From NCBI GenBank assembly GCA_018241995.1, contig JAFECT010000015.1:85282-149281 (forward strand): 64,000 nt of DNA, written 5' to 3'. Shown here piece after piece: positions 9,283-17,697 of the stretch; the first letter of the stretch is position 1, and each line of letters starts with the position of its first letter. The notes under the pieces are model-generated. The model made no database searches and was not told the origin of the DNA. It worked only from the letters and a program-made list of their open reading frames with translations. The position numbers and the translations under genes are program-made. The stretch comes from Pseudomonadota bacterium (GTDB lineage Bacteria > Pseudomonadota > Alphaproteobacteria > Caulobacterales > Caulobacteraceae).

Positions 9283-9987
9283 TCAGCGCAGCCAGTAGGC
9301 GAAGACGGGCACGGCGGTCTGCTGCAGCACGCCGCGCACGGGCAGTTCGGCGACGGAGCCGGGTTCCAGCGCCTTGTTGTAGACCAGCCGCTTGTCCTCG
9401 CCCTTCATGATCAGGATGATCAGGCGTGAGCGCAGGATGGCCGAGAGCGTCAGGCTGAGCCGCGCGCTGCTGCCCGCCGCGCCCGGCGCCCGGATCGCGC
9501 AGACTCGCGACTTTTCCTTCAGATTGATGGCGGGGCCCAGGTCGGGGGAGTTGGGGAACAGCGACGCGATGTGTCCGTCCGCGCCCATGCCCAGAAGCGT
9601 CACGTCGAAGGGCTGGGCCATGGCGGCGATGGCCTTGTCGACCTTGCCCTGGGCGGCGCGCGGGTTCTCGTCGCGGGTTTTCAGCGGGACGAACTTCGCC
9701 TTGGCCGCGGCTTCCTTCAGCAGACGGCGGCGCAGCATGAACTCGTTGGAATCGGCGTCGACGGTCGAGACCCAGCGTTCGTCCGAGAGGGTGATCTGGA
9801 TCTTGGCCCAGGGCATCGGGTAGGTCGCGAGCTTGGCGTAGACCGGGCCGGGGGTGGACCCGCCGGCGCAGACCAGGCTGGCCACGCCCCGCGCATTGAC
9901 CGCGCGCTTCAACCGCCCGGCGATATCGTCGGCGATGTGAGCGTAGAAGCGCTCGGCTTCGTAATAACTGACAAAGGTGGGACCCAT
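9283..9987 (-). CDS. pgl: 6-phosphogluconolactonase
   Basis: 234 aa from the ATG at 9987 ([14 protein letters not shown]). It hydrolyses 6-phosphogluconolactone to 6-phosphogluconate. Family motifs are seen: [29 protein letters not shown] and [15 protein letters not shown]. The open frame extends upstream inside zwf, but that part reads as shadow; the chosen start is five bases after the zwf stop and matches family N-termini. Middle gene of the zwf-pgl-edd set. Confidence 0.95.
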   Translation of the reverse strand: MGPTFVSYYEAERFYAHIADDIAGRLKRAVNARGVASLVCAGGSTPGPVYAKLATYPMPWAKIQITLSDERWVSTVDADSNEFMLRRRLLKEAAAKAKFVPLKTRDENPRAAQGKVDKAIAAMAQPFDVTLLGMGADGHIASLFPNSPDLGPAINLKEKSRVCAIRAPGAAGSSARLSLTLSAILRSRLIILIMKGEDKRLVYNKALEPGSVAELPVRGVLQQTAVPVFAYWLR

Positions 9988-9991
9988 CGGG

Positions 9992-11437
9992 TCATTCGTA
10001 CCAGCTACGGCCGTCACGTTCGACCAGGGCGTAAGCCCCCGCGGGCCCCCAGGTTCCCGCCACATAGGGCGCGGGCTTGATTCCGGCCTTGCTCCAGCCC
10101 GCCACGATGGCGTCGATCCAGGTCCAGGCGGCCTCGGCCTCGTCGCGGCGCACGAACAGGGTGGGGTCGTTGCGCACGGCCTCGAGCAGCAGGCGCTCAT
10201 AGGCGATGCGGCGGCGGCCCTTGAAGGCGTCGTCGAGGGACAGGTCCAGCGACAGCGGCTTGAGCTCCATGCCCCTGGCGGTCTCCAGGGTCGGCGTCTT
10301 GTTCATCAGCTGCAGCGAGATCTCTTCCTCGGGCTGCAGGCGGATGGTCAGGCGGTTGGCCAGCAGGTCCTGACCCTTGAAGATGGAGTGCGGGACGCTC
10401 TTGAACTGGATGACGATCTGGCTGGAGCGCTCGGGCATGCGCTTGCCGGTGCGCAGGTAGAACGGCACCCCCGCCCAGCGCCAGTTGTCGACGTGGGCGC
10501 AGAGCGCGACGAAGGTCTCGGTGTCGCTGGCCTTGCCGTCGGCTTCCTGCGCATAGCCGGGCACGGAGCGGCCCTCGGCGACGCCCGCGCGATACTGCCC
10601 CCGCACGGTCTTGGAGCCGACTTCGCCGCCGTTCAGCGGCCTGAGCGAGCGCAGCACCTTGACCTTTTCGTTGCGCACCGAGTCCGCGTCGATGGTGGCG
10701 GGCGGCTCCATGGCTACCAGGCACAGCAGCTGCAGGAGGTGGTTCTGCACCATGTCGCGGATGGCGCCGTACTCGTCGTAGTAGCCGAAGCGCCCCTCGA
10801 CCCCCACCGTCTCGGCCACGGTGATCTGGACGTGGTCGATTGAGACCTTGTTCCACAAGGGCTCGAACAGGGTGTTGGCGAAGCGCAGGGCCAGAAGGTT
10901 CTGCACCGCCTCCTTGCCGAGGTAGTGGTCGATGCGGAAGATCTGATCTTCGCTGAAGGCATGGCCCAGCGCGTCGTTGATCTCTCGGCAGGACTTCAGG
11001 TCCTTGCCCAGCGGCTTTTCGACCACCACCCGCGCGTCGCCCCTGGACAGGCCCGAGCGCTCGAGGTTGCGGGTGATCGCCCCGTAGAGGCTGGGCGAGG
11101 TCGACAGGTAGAAGATCTTCTCGTCGGCGCCATCCAGCATGCCGGCCAGGCGCACATACATCTCGGGCTCCGAGGCGTCGCCGCCGCAATAGCTCAGGCG
11201 GCGCTTGAACTCGGCCCAGGTCGCATCCGAGAAATGGCCGTCGGCCCGCTCCTGCACCGCCGCTTCCGCCTTGGTCGCGAACTCGGCGTCGGAGAAGGGG
11301 GAGCGCGAGGCGCCCACGATGCGCAGGCCCCCGGGCAGCAGGCCGTCCGCATGCAGGAAGTACAGCGACGGATAGAGCATCCTGAGCGCCAGATCGCCGG
11401 TGGCGCCGAAGATGACGATGGCGGCGCGTCCGTTCAT
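9992..11437 (-). CDS. zwf: Glucose-6-phosphate 1-dehydrogenase
   Basis: 481 aa. It oxidises glucose-6-phosphate with NAD(P)+ to the lactone, the entry to the Entner-Doudoroff and pentose phosphate pathways. The nucleotide-binding start (IVIFGATGDLALRMLYP) and the active-site motif RIDHYLGKE are intact. Its ATG overlaps the nagA stop by four bases (ATGA), so translation is coupled to nagA. The placement links GlcNAc breakdown directly to the Entner-Doudoroff genes. Confidence 0.97.
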   Translation of the reverse strand: MNGRAAIVIFGATGDLALRMLYPSLYFLHADGLLPGGLRIVGASRSPFSDAEFATKAEAAVQERADGHFSDATWAEFKRRLSYCGGDASEPEMYVRLAGMLDGADEKIFYLSTSPSLYGAITRNLERSGLSRGDARVVVEKPLGKDLKSCREINDALGHAFSEDQIFRIDHYLGKEAVQNLLALRFANTLFEPLWNKVSIDHVQITVAETVGVEGRFGYYDEYGAIRDMVQNHLLQLLCLVAMEPPATIDADSVRNEKVKVLRSLRPLNGGEVGSKTVRGQYRAGVAEGRSVPGYAQEADGKASDTETFVALCAHVDNWRWAGVPFYLRTGKRMPERSSQIVIQFKSVPHSIFKGQDLLANRLTIRLQPEEEISLQLMNKTPTLETARGMELKPLSLDLSLDDAFKGRRRIAYERLLLEAVRNDPTLFVRRDEAEAAWTWIDAIVAGWSKAGIKPAPYVAGTWGPAGAYALVERDGRSWYE

Positions 11438-12633
11438 TCGGCCGGGCCGCGCGCGGCTCCACGCATAGGGGTTGGGTCGGCGGGCGAGGCGAGGTCGCCG
11501 CTGGGTTCATCGCCGATCCAGGTCGAGACGACGTTCAGGTCCGAATCAAGCGCCACGAGATCGGCTCGCCAGCCCGGCGCGATCCGCCCATGTCGGCTTT
11601 CGAGTCCCAGGAAAGCGGCGGGGTTCAGGCTCGCCATGCGTGCGGCGTCGGCCAGATCGATACGAAGCATCGCCACAGCGTTGCGCACCGCGCTCGCCAT
11701 GTCGAGATCGGAACCGGCTAATCCGCCGTGTTCGTCGACGCAGACGCCGTTCTGAACGCTGATGCGTCGGCCTTGCAGCATGAAGCTTTCGGCGTCCGTG
11801 CCCACGCAGGGCATGGCGTCGGTGACCAGCAGGAAGCGATCGAGCGGCCGGCAGCGCAAGGCCAGGCGCAAGACCACCGGATCGACATGGTGGCCGTCGA
11901 CGATGATCCCGCACCAGGCGTCCCGGTTCTCCAGCGCCGCGCCGACCACGCCGGGCTCGCGGGTGGCCAGGGGCGACATGGCGTTGAACAGGTGGGTGAA
12001 GCCGGTGAGGCCGGCGTCCAGCGCTTGGCGCACCGTGGCGTAGGAGGCGTTGGTATGACCGGCGGAGACCGCGACCCCCGCCTCGACCAGGGCGCGCACC
12101 ATGGCCGGGCGGGTCTTCTCCGGCGCCAGGGTGACGAGGGTCTTGCCGCGCTCCAGGCGGGTCAGCAGCGGCAGGGCGGCCTCGTCCAACGGGCGGAACT
12201 TGGATGCGTCGTGCACCCCCTTTCGCTTCACGTTCAGGAACGGGCCTTCGATGTGGATGCCGAGCACGCCCGGCACGCCCTGCGCGATGGCCTGGTCGAC
12301 CGCGGCGATGGCCTCGGACACCACCTCCAGATCGTCGCTGATCAAGGTGGGCAGGAAGCCGGTCGTGCCAAAGCGCCGGTGGGCCGCGCCAATGCAGGCG
12401 ATGGCTTCCACGGTCGGCGAATCGTTGAACAGCACCCCACCGCCGCCGTTGACCTGGGTGTCGATGAAGCCGGGAACCAGCGTCGCGCCCTGCAGATCGA
12501 CGGTGCGCTGCGCCTGGGGCGCCTCGGCTGCGGCGACCACGCCCAGCACCTTGCCCTCGGCCAGCAGCACCGTGCGGCCCTCGGCGAAGCCGTGGTCGAG
12601 CAGGACGCGCGCGTTGGTCAGGGCGGTGATCAT
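11434..12633 (-). CDS. nagA: N-acetylglucosamine-6-phosphate deacetylase
   Basis: 399 aa, amidohydrolase fold. It removes acetate from GlcNAc-6-P to give glucosamine-6-P. Motifs seen: PGFIDTQVNGGGG near the N-terminus, GIHIEGPFLN, SAGHTNASYATVRQA, THLFNAMSPL, GIIVDGHHV and LVTDAMPCVG, together holding the metal and substrate ligands. The catalytic Asp is that of VTDAM. The ATG overlaps the preceding stop by one base, and the stop overlaps zwf. Confidence 0.97.
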   Translation of the reverse strand: MITALTNARVLLDHGFAEGRTVLLAEGKVLGVVAAAEAPQAQRTVDLQGATLVPGFIDTQVNGGGGVLFNDSPTVEAIACIGAAHRRFGTTGFLPTLISDDLEVVSEAIAAVDQAIAQGVPGVLGIHIEGPFLNVKRKGVHDASKFRPLDEAALPLLTRLERGKTLVTLAPEKTRPAMVRALVEAGVAVSAGHTNASYATVRQALDAGLTGFTHLFNAMSPLATREPGVVGAALENRDAWCGIIVDGHHVDPVVLRLALRCRPLDRFLLVTDAMPCVGTDAESFMLQGRRISVQNGVCVDEHGGLAGSDLDMASAVRNAVAMLRIDLADAARMASLNPAAFLGLESRHGRIAPGWRADLVALDSDLNVVSTWIGDEPSGDLASPADPTPMRGAARGPAE

Positions 12634-13712
12634 CAGACGGTCTTGGTCACCTTGCGCAGATGCGGGGGGTGGTCGGGGTCGAAGCCGCGGGCGCGCGAGA
12701 GGCGCTCGGCCATCGGGTAGAAGCTCTGGATCGACATCAGCGGCTGCAATGCCGCCGCCGATTCAACGACGGGCAGGGTGATCGCCGTCGCATGCGGGCG
12801 GCCAGCCAGCAGGACCGGCGCGCCGTCGGCGGTCAGGTCGTCGACCAAGGTCTCCACGCCTTCGCGGGTGGCGTCGTCCTGGGTGAAGGCCATGACCGGG
12901 AAGTCCGGCCCGACCAGGGCCATGGGGCCGTGGCGCACCTCCGCCGAGCTGAAGGCCTCCGCGTGCAGGCCGCAGGTCTCCTTGAACTTGAGCGCCGCCT
13001 CCTGCGCCGCGCCAAAGCCCAGGCCGCGGCCCACGACATAGAGATTGCGCGCAGGCGTGAGGCGCTCGACGGCGGCGCTCCAGTCGAGAGCGGCCGCGCG
13101 GGCCATGGCCTCGGGCGCGCGGTCGAGCGCGCTGACCAGTTCGGCGTCCTGGGTCCACTCGGCGGTCAGCTGGGCGATGGCCGCCAGCGAGGCCAGGAAC
13201 GACTTGGTCGCCGCCACGCTGCGTTCGGCGCCGGCGTGCAGGGGCGCGACCGCGTGGGCTAGGGCGGCGAGCGGCGAATCCTCGACATTGACCAGGGCCA
13301 CGACGTAGGCCCCGCCCGCCTTGGCCGCCTGGACCGAGGCCAGCAGATCGGGGCTGCGGCCGGACTGCGAGATGGCCAGGCACAGGACCTCGCTCATGTC
13401 GGATCGGGTGTCGTAGACCGACGAGATCGAGGGCGCGGCCGAGGAGGTCAGGACGCCGGTGCGGGTCTCGATCAGGTACTTGGCGTAGGTCGCCGCATGG
13501 TCGGAACTGCCCCGCCCGCAGGTCAGCACCATGCGCGGCGCGCGCTCACGCAAGGTCGCGCCGAGTTCGCGCAGGGTCCGCCGGTTGGCGACCAAGCCGC
13601 GGCGCACCACCTCGGGCGCCTCGCCGGTCTCGCGGGCCATCAAGGTCGGGGAGGGGGCGCCGGTCGCGCCGCCGGCCGGGGCGGGGTCGGTCGGGTGAGG
13701 CTCGGGCTGCAC
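12633..13712 (-). CDS. nagB-II: SIS-domain glucosamine-6-phosphate deaminase (NagB-II type)
   Basis: 359 aa with two sugar-isomerase (SIS) domains and no glutaminase domain, so it resembles the isomerase half of GlmS. Landmarks: TCGRGSSDHAATYAKYL and AISQSGRSPD in the first SIS, YVVGRGLGFGAAQEAALKFKE in the second, and the ending VTKTV. In GlcNAc operons of Shewanella and Caulobacter-type bacteria such proteins act as glucosamine-6-P deaminase, giving fructose-6-P and ammonia; the function here is by that analogy and by nagA next door. The start is GTG at 13712; an ATG at 13640 (MARETGEAPEV) is an alternative nearer to typical family N-termini. Confidence 0.9.
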   Translation of the reverse strand: MQPEPHPTDPAPAGGATGAPSPTLMARETGEAPEVVRRGLVANRRTLRELGATLRERAPRMVLTCGRGSSDHAATYAKYLIETRTGVLTSSAAPSISSVYDTRSDMSEVLCLAISQSGRSPDLLASVQAAKAGGAYVVALVNVEDSPLAALAHAVAPLHAGAERSVAATKSFLASLAAIAQLTAEWTQDAELVSALDRAPEAMARAAALDWSAAVERLTPARNLYVVGRGLGFGAAQEAALKFKETCGLHAEAFSSAEVRHGPMALVGPDFPVMAFTQDDATREGVETLVDDLTADGAPVLLAGRPHATAITLPVVESAAALQPLMSIQSFYPMAERLSRARGFDPDHPPHLRKVTKTV

Positions 13713-13720
13713 GCTGGGCC

Positions 13721-14470
13721 TCAGGACAGGGTGTTGAGCTCGGCCACGAAGTCGTAGGCGTCGCCGCGATAGTAGGACTGGGTGAACTCCACCGCCCGGC
13801 CGCTCTTCAGGAAGCCGCGCCGCTCGATCAGCAGGCCCGGATCGCCGGGCTTCACGCCCAGGAGCTCGGCCTGGTCGGCGGTGAACAGGACCGCGCGCAG
13901 GCGCTGCAGGGCGCGGGTGGGGCGGTTGCCCTCGCGTTCGAGCGCCTCATAGAGCGAGGAATCGACCTGGGCGACGGAGCTCAGCACCGCGGTTGGCACG
14001 GTCGAGAACTCCAGCGCCATGGGCAGGGCGTCGGCGTAGCGGATGCGGTGGAAGCGAAACACGCCGGTGCCGGGGCTGAGGCCCAGGGTCAGGGCCTCCT
14101 CAGGGTTCACCGAGCCCTCGGATTTGGAGAGCCAGACGCTGTGCGGCTTCCTCCCGCGCGCGATCATGTCCTCCGAGAAGGAGGTCAGCTTGGCGAAGTT
14201 CTTCTCGACCCGGCCCGTGACGAAGGTGCCGGCGCCCTGCTTGCGCATCAGCAGGCCCTCGCCGACCAACCCGTCCAGAGCCTTGCGCACGGTGATGCGC
14301 GACACCGAGAACTCGTCGGCGAGATCGCGCTCGGCCGGCAGGGCGTCGTCCGGCCCCAGCACATTGGTGCTGATGGCGTCGCGCAGCGCGCGCTGCAGCT
14401 GCTGGTACAGCGGCAGGGGGCTGGCGTCGTCCAGCGGGCCGAGGATCGCCGACAAAGACAATGGACTCAC
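13721..14470 (-). CDS. GntR/HutC-family regulator of GlcNAc genes (NagR/NagQ type)
   Basis: 249 aa: a GntR winged helix at about residues 15-85 (LPAERDLADEFSVSRITVRKALDGL) and a UTRA ligand domain at about 95-240. UTRA-type NagR/DasR/NagQ regulators sense GlcNAc-6-P or GlcN-6-P and repress nag genes; that role is inferred from the family and from the operon it leads. It is the first gene of the minus operon and faces the receptor operon across a 278-base gap carrying TGGTAT-type half sites, so it probably controls both and itself. The start is GTG at 14470. Confidence 0.92.
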   Translation of the reverse strand: MSPLSLSAILGPLDDASPLPLYQQLQRALRDAISTNVLGPDDALPAERDLADEFSVSRITVRKALDGLVGEGLLMRKQGAGTFVTGRVEKNFAKLTSFSEDMIARGRKPHSVWLSKSEGSVNPEEALTLGLSPGTGVFRFHRIRYADALPMALEFSTVPTAVLSSVAQVDSSLYEALEREGNRPTRALQRLRAVLFTADQAELLGVKPGDPGLLIERRGFLKSGRAVEFTQSYYRGDAYDFVAELNTLS

Positions 14471-14522
14471 TCCAAAGGCTGTTTGCTAGGTAGCGGGTTC
14501 CTGCGAGGAACGCCACCGCAAA

Positions 14523-14567
14523 GTACCATTTAGATACCAATAAATGCAGAGGTACCGCATTGGTATC
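14523..14567. promoter_or_regulatory. Operator-like array between the two nag operons
   Basis: Four related elements lie in 45 bases: GTACCAT (14523-14529), GATACCAAT (14533-14541), GGTACC (14551-14556) and ATTGGTATC (14559-14567). The second and fourth are exact inverted repeats 17 bases apart. The TTGGTAT half site is like those of NagR/DasR-type GntR proteins (TGGT-CTA-GACCA family), and the adjacent gene encodes such a protein. This is inference from pattern and position. Confidence 0.6.
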
Positions 14568-14614
14568 TTTTTTGTCTTCCTTCTCTCTCGATGCCGGTAT
14601 ATGGTGACTCTAAG

Positions 14615-14630
14615 ACCGGAGCACTCCGGT
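14615..14630. promoter_or_regulatory. Second palindrome upstream of the receptor gene
   Basis: ACCGGAG-CA-CTCCGGT, a perfect inverted repeat about 120 bases before the receptor start. It may be an operator or, in RNA, a six-pair hairpin with a GCAC loop in the 5' leader. Confidence 0.4.
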
Positions 14631-14748
14631 TACGCTAGATCCGTTGTGACAAAGGGGTTTGGCGGGGCGGACTCGGGGGCAGCCCGGGCCGCGTCCAGGA
14701 GGAAACTTCGGTACGGCGGGGAGCCGGCCCGACAAGGGGGAGAGAGAA

Positions 14749-17502
14749 ATGCGTGTTCGCAAGGCTCTGCTGATCGGCTCGACGAGCGCCCTGGCCATGT
14801 TGGCCGCCGCCGCTCCGGCATTCGCGGCGGACGATCCCAATCAGGTCCAGGAGGTCGTGATCACCGGGATCCGCGCCTCGCTGCAGCAATCGATCCAGGC
14901 CAAGAGAAACGCCGACACGGTGATCGAGGTGATCACCGCCGAGGACGTGGGCAAGTTCCCCGACAAGAACGTCGCGGAATCGCTGCAGCGCGCCCCGGGC
15001 GTCGCGGTGGTGAAGGAGTTCGGCGAGGGCGAGCGCGTCTCGATCCGCGGCACCGCGCCCACCCTGAACCGCACCCTGCTGAACGGCCACGCCATCGCCA
15101 CCGCCGACTGGTTCGTGCTGGACCAGCTGAACGCCAGCCGCAGCTTCAACTACCTGATGCTGCCGTCGGAAATCGTCGGCCAGGTCGACGTCTATAAGGG
15201 CTCGCGCGCGGACATTGACGAGGGCGGCATCGGCGGCACGGTCGACGTGCACACCCGCAATCCGCTCGATCTCGATAAATTCGCCATGTCGGCCTCGGCC
15301 CAGGCGGTCTATGACGAGAAGGGCAAGAAGACCGACCCCGCCGCCTCGGGTCTGCTGAGCTGGCGCAACGACGACAAGACGCTGGGCCTGCTGGTGGGCT
15401 TGATCTACCAGAAGCGGACCTTCCGCCGCGACGGCATCGAGTTCCTGGGCTACTCGAACCGGACCATCGGCGCTCAGACCAACGTCGCGACGCCCGACCT
15501 GATCGGTTCGACCATCTTCAACCAGGAACGGGTCCGCAAGGGCGCGAACTTCGGCCTGCAATACCGGCCGAACGACAGTACCGAATTCAACCTGACGGGG
15601 TTGTACTCGCATATGGATGCGAGCAACTTCAACCAGAACTACATGGCCTGGTTCTCGCAGATGTTCAACGCGGGCGCTGTGGTCAACAACCCGCACATCC
15701 AGAACGGCACCCTGGTCTCGGGCGACTTCAACCTGCAGCCGGGCGCCAACGGGGTGGTGTTCGACGCCATCGACCGTATCGCCCACACCCAGACGCGCTC
15801 CATCGACCTGGAGGTGAAGCACCGCTTCAGCGACACGCTGAAGGTCTCGGGCCGGGTCGGCTACACCGACGCGGTCGGCGCCACCGACCAGCAGCCGTTC
15901 TGGGAAACCAACGCGCCGACGGGCTTCACCTTCGACTTCTCGCAGGGGGTGCCCAAGATCCACTTCAAGGACATCAACCCGGCCACGGATGCGACCCCGA
16001 TGGCGTTGGGCTGGGCGTCCAACAACACCTTCATCAACGACGACAACGAGTTCTACGTCTTCGGCGACGCCGAGTGGGACGTGAACGCCGGGCCGTTCAC
16101 CGCGGTGAAGGCGGGCCTGAAGTACACCGATCACGACCGCAACGTGGACGTAACCTACGGCCAGCGCCGTGCCCTGCTGCCCTGGACCGGGCCGGGCGCC
16201 ACCGCCTGTGCCGGTCACCCCTGCTCGCTGGCGGACGTCTCCAATGGCCTGACGCCGTCCGACTTCCTGTCGGGCATCGCCATTCCGGGCACCCTGACCC
16301 AGTACATCATGGCCTCGAAGTCCAAGATCGAAGCCATCTACGCCGGCCTGCCCGCGCCGGGGATTTACAATCCGGCCATCGGCGGGACGCAGCCGGCGGG
16401 CTGCGCCGACCTGACCAACTGCAACCACTTCGGCCCGCTGGAAAGCTTCGAGGTGCGTGAGAAGACCTACGGCGGCTATGTCGTGGGCGACTTCCACGGC
16501 GAGGGCTGGCGCGGCAACATCGGGGTGCGCATCGTGCACACCGAAGAGCAGTCCAACGCCTGGAAGGTGGGCGTGCCCACCGGTACGCCGGGCGCGGTCA
16601 ACAACCCCTTCGGCCTGATCGCCCCGATCACCGCGTCGAAGGACTACAACGACATCCTGCCCAGCGCGAACCTGACCTTCGACCTGTCGAAGGACATGAT
16701 CCTGCGCTTCTCAGCCTCGCGAGTCATGGCGCGGCCGGACTATGCGCAGATGGGCGCCTACACCTCGCTGACCCCGACACTGCTCACCGGCAGCGGCGGC
16801 AACCCGAACATCAACCCCTATCGCGCCAACGCGTTCGACGCCTCGTGGGAGTGGTACTTCAAGAAGGACGCCATCCTTGCGGTGGACCTGTTCTACAAGG
16901 ACCTGTCGACCTTCATCGTGCAGGGCGCCTTCACCGAGCGTCAGCCGCTGGAGAACAACAACCCGGCCGATCCGCGCGTGACCAACCCCGCCAACCACTG
17001 CGTGCTGTCGGGCGTGAACATCTACACCTGCGACTTCGTGGTGAGCCGCCCGATCAATGTCTCCGGCGGGCATCTGCAGGGGCTGGAGGTCAACTACCAG
17101 CAGCCGATCTGGAACGGGTTCGGCATCATCGCCAACTACACCCTGACCGACTCCGGTTCGGACTCCGGCGTGCCGGTGCCGTCCGCCTCGCGCAACATCT
17201 ACAACCTGACCGGCTACTACGAGAACGATCGTCTGTCGGCGCGGCTGTCGTATAACTTCCGCGAGCACTTCTTCCAGGACTACGAAGGGGGGCGTGGCGG
17301 TCGTCCGCTCTATGTCGCCGACCTGAGTTCGCTGGACGCCTCGGTCAATGTGAACCTGATGCGCGACGTGTCCCTGACCTTCGACGCGGTCAACCTCACC
17401 GACCAGAAGGTCGAGGAATACTACGACAACGACCCCGGCCGGCCGGCCCGCTTCTACAAGAACGGCCGGACCTTCTTCGCGGGCGTTCGCTTCAAGTACT
17501 GA
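14749..17502 (+). CDS. TonB-dependent receptor, probably for chito-oligosaccharides
   Basis: 917 aa from the ATG at 14749, which has GGGGGAGAGAG before it and a signal peptide ending ...APAFA. A TonB box-like stretch (VQEVVITG) follows, then a plug domain (ADTVIEVITAEDVGKFPDKNVAESLQRAPGV in two parts at about residues 60-95) and a 22-strand type barrel ending in FAGVRFKY, with an aromatic C-terminus. It belongs to the 'TonB-dependent receptor, FPDKN' carbohydrate subgroup common in Caulobacter and Xanthomonas. Downstream genes for a hexosaminidase and GlcNAc PTS, and a comparable locus known in C. crescentus for GlcNAc and chitin oligomer uptake, suggest the substrate; specificity is inferred. 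Confidence 0.94.
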   Translation: MRVRKALLIGSTSALAMLAAAAPAFAADDPNQVQEVVITGIRASLQQSIQAKRNADTVIEVITAEDVGKFPDKNVAESLQRAPGVAVVKEFGEGERVSIRGTAPTLNRTLLNGHAIATADWFVLDQLNASRSFNYLMLPSEIVGQVDVYKGSRADIDEGGIGGTVDVHTRNPLDLDKFAMSASAQAVYDEKGKKTDPAASGLLSWRNDDKTLGLLVGLIYQKRTFRRDGIEFLGYSNRTIGAQTNVATPDLIGSTIFNQERVRKGANFGLQYRPNDSTEFNLTGLYSHMDASNFNQNYMAWFSQMFNAGAVVNNPHIQNGTLVSGDFNLQPGANGVVFDAIDRIAHTQTRSIDLEVKHRFSDTLKVSGRVGYTDAVGATDQQPFWETNAPTGFTFDFSQGVPKIHFKDINPATDATPMALGWASNNTFINDDNEFYVFGDAEWDVNAGPFTAVKAGLKYTDHDRNVDVTYGQRRALLPWTGPGATACAGHPCSLADVSNGLTPSDFLSGIAIPGTLTQYIMASKSKIEAIYAGLPAPGIYNPAIGGTQPAGCADLTNCNHFGPLESFEVREKTYGGYVVGDFHGEGWRGNIGVRIVHTEEQSNAWKVGVPTGTPGAVNNPFGLIAPITASKDYNDILPSANLTFDLSKDMILRFSASRVMARPDYAQMGAYTSLTPTLLTGSGGNPNINPYRANAFDASWEWYFKKDAILAVDLFYKDLSTFIVQGAFTERQPLENNNPADPRVTNPANHCVLSGVNIYTCDFVVSRPINVSGGHLQGLEVNYQQPIWNGFGIIANYTLTDSGSDSGVPVPSASRNIYNLTGYYENDRLSARLSYNFREHFFQDYEGGRGGRPLYVADLSSLDASVNVNLMRDVSLTFDAVNLTDQKVEEYYDNDPGRPARFYKNGRTFFAGVRFKY

Positions 17503-17510
17503 TCGCTTAA

Positions 17511-17540
17511 GGGCCGGGCGGCGTCCTCCCCGTCCGGCCC
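17511..17540 (+). other. Intercistronic GC hairpin after the receptor gene
   Basis: GGGCCGGGCGG, eight-base loop, CCGTCCGGCCC: an 11-pair stem with one G-T pair and no T-run, starting eight bases after the receptor stop. It is better explained as a 3' stabiliser or partial attenuator that keeps receptor mRNA above that of the downstream genes than as a full terminator. Confidence 0.55.
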
Positions 17541-17697
17541 CTGAGCGTCCCTCGCCTTGGGATCGGCCCGCCATGCAGGCTTCGATCGAGCGATTTTCGC
17601 AAGGCGCGCCTTCCCTGAGCGCAGCGATGCAACTGGCGGGTCGGTTCGCCGACCCGCCTTTCTTCGCTCATGCTCCGGCTTTTCGAGAGGCGCGCGC

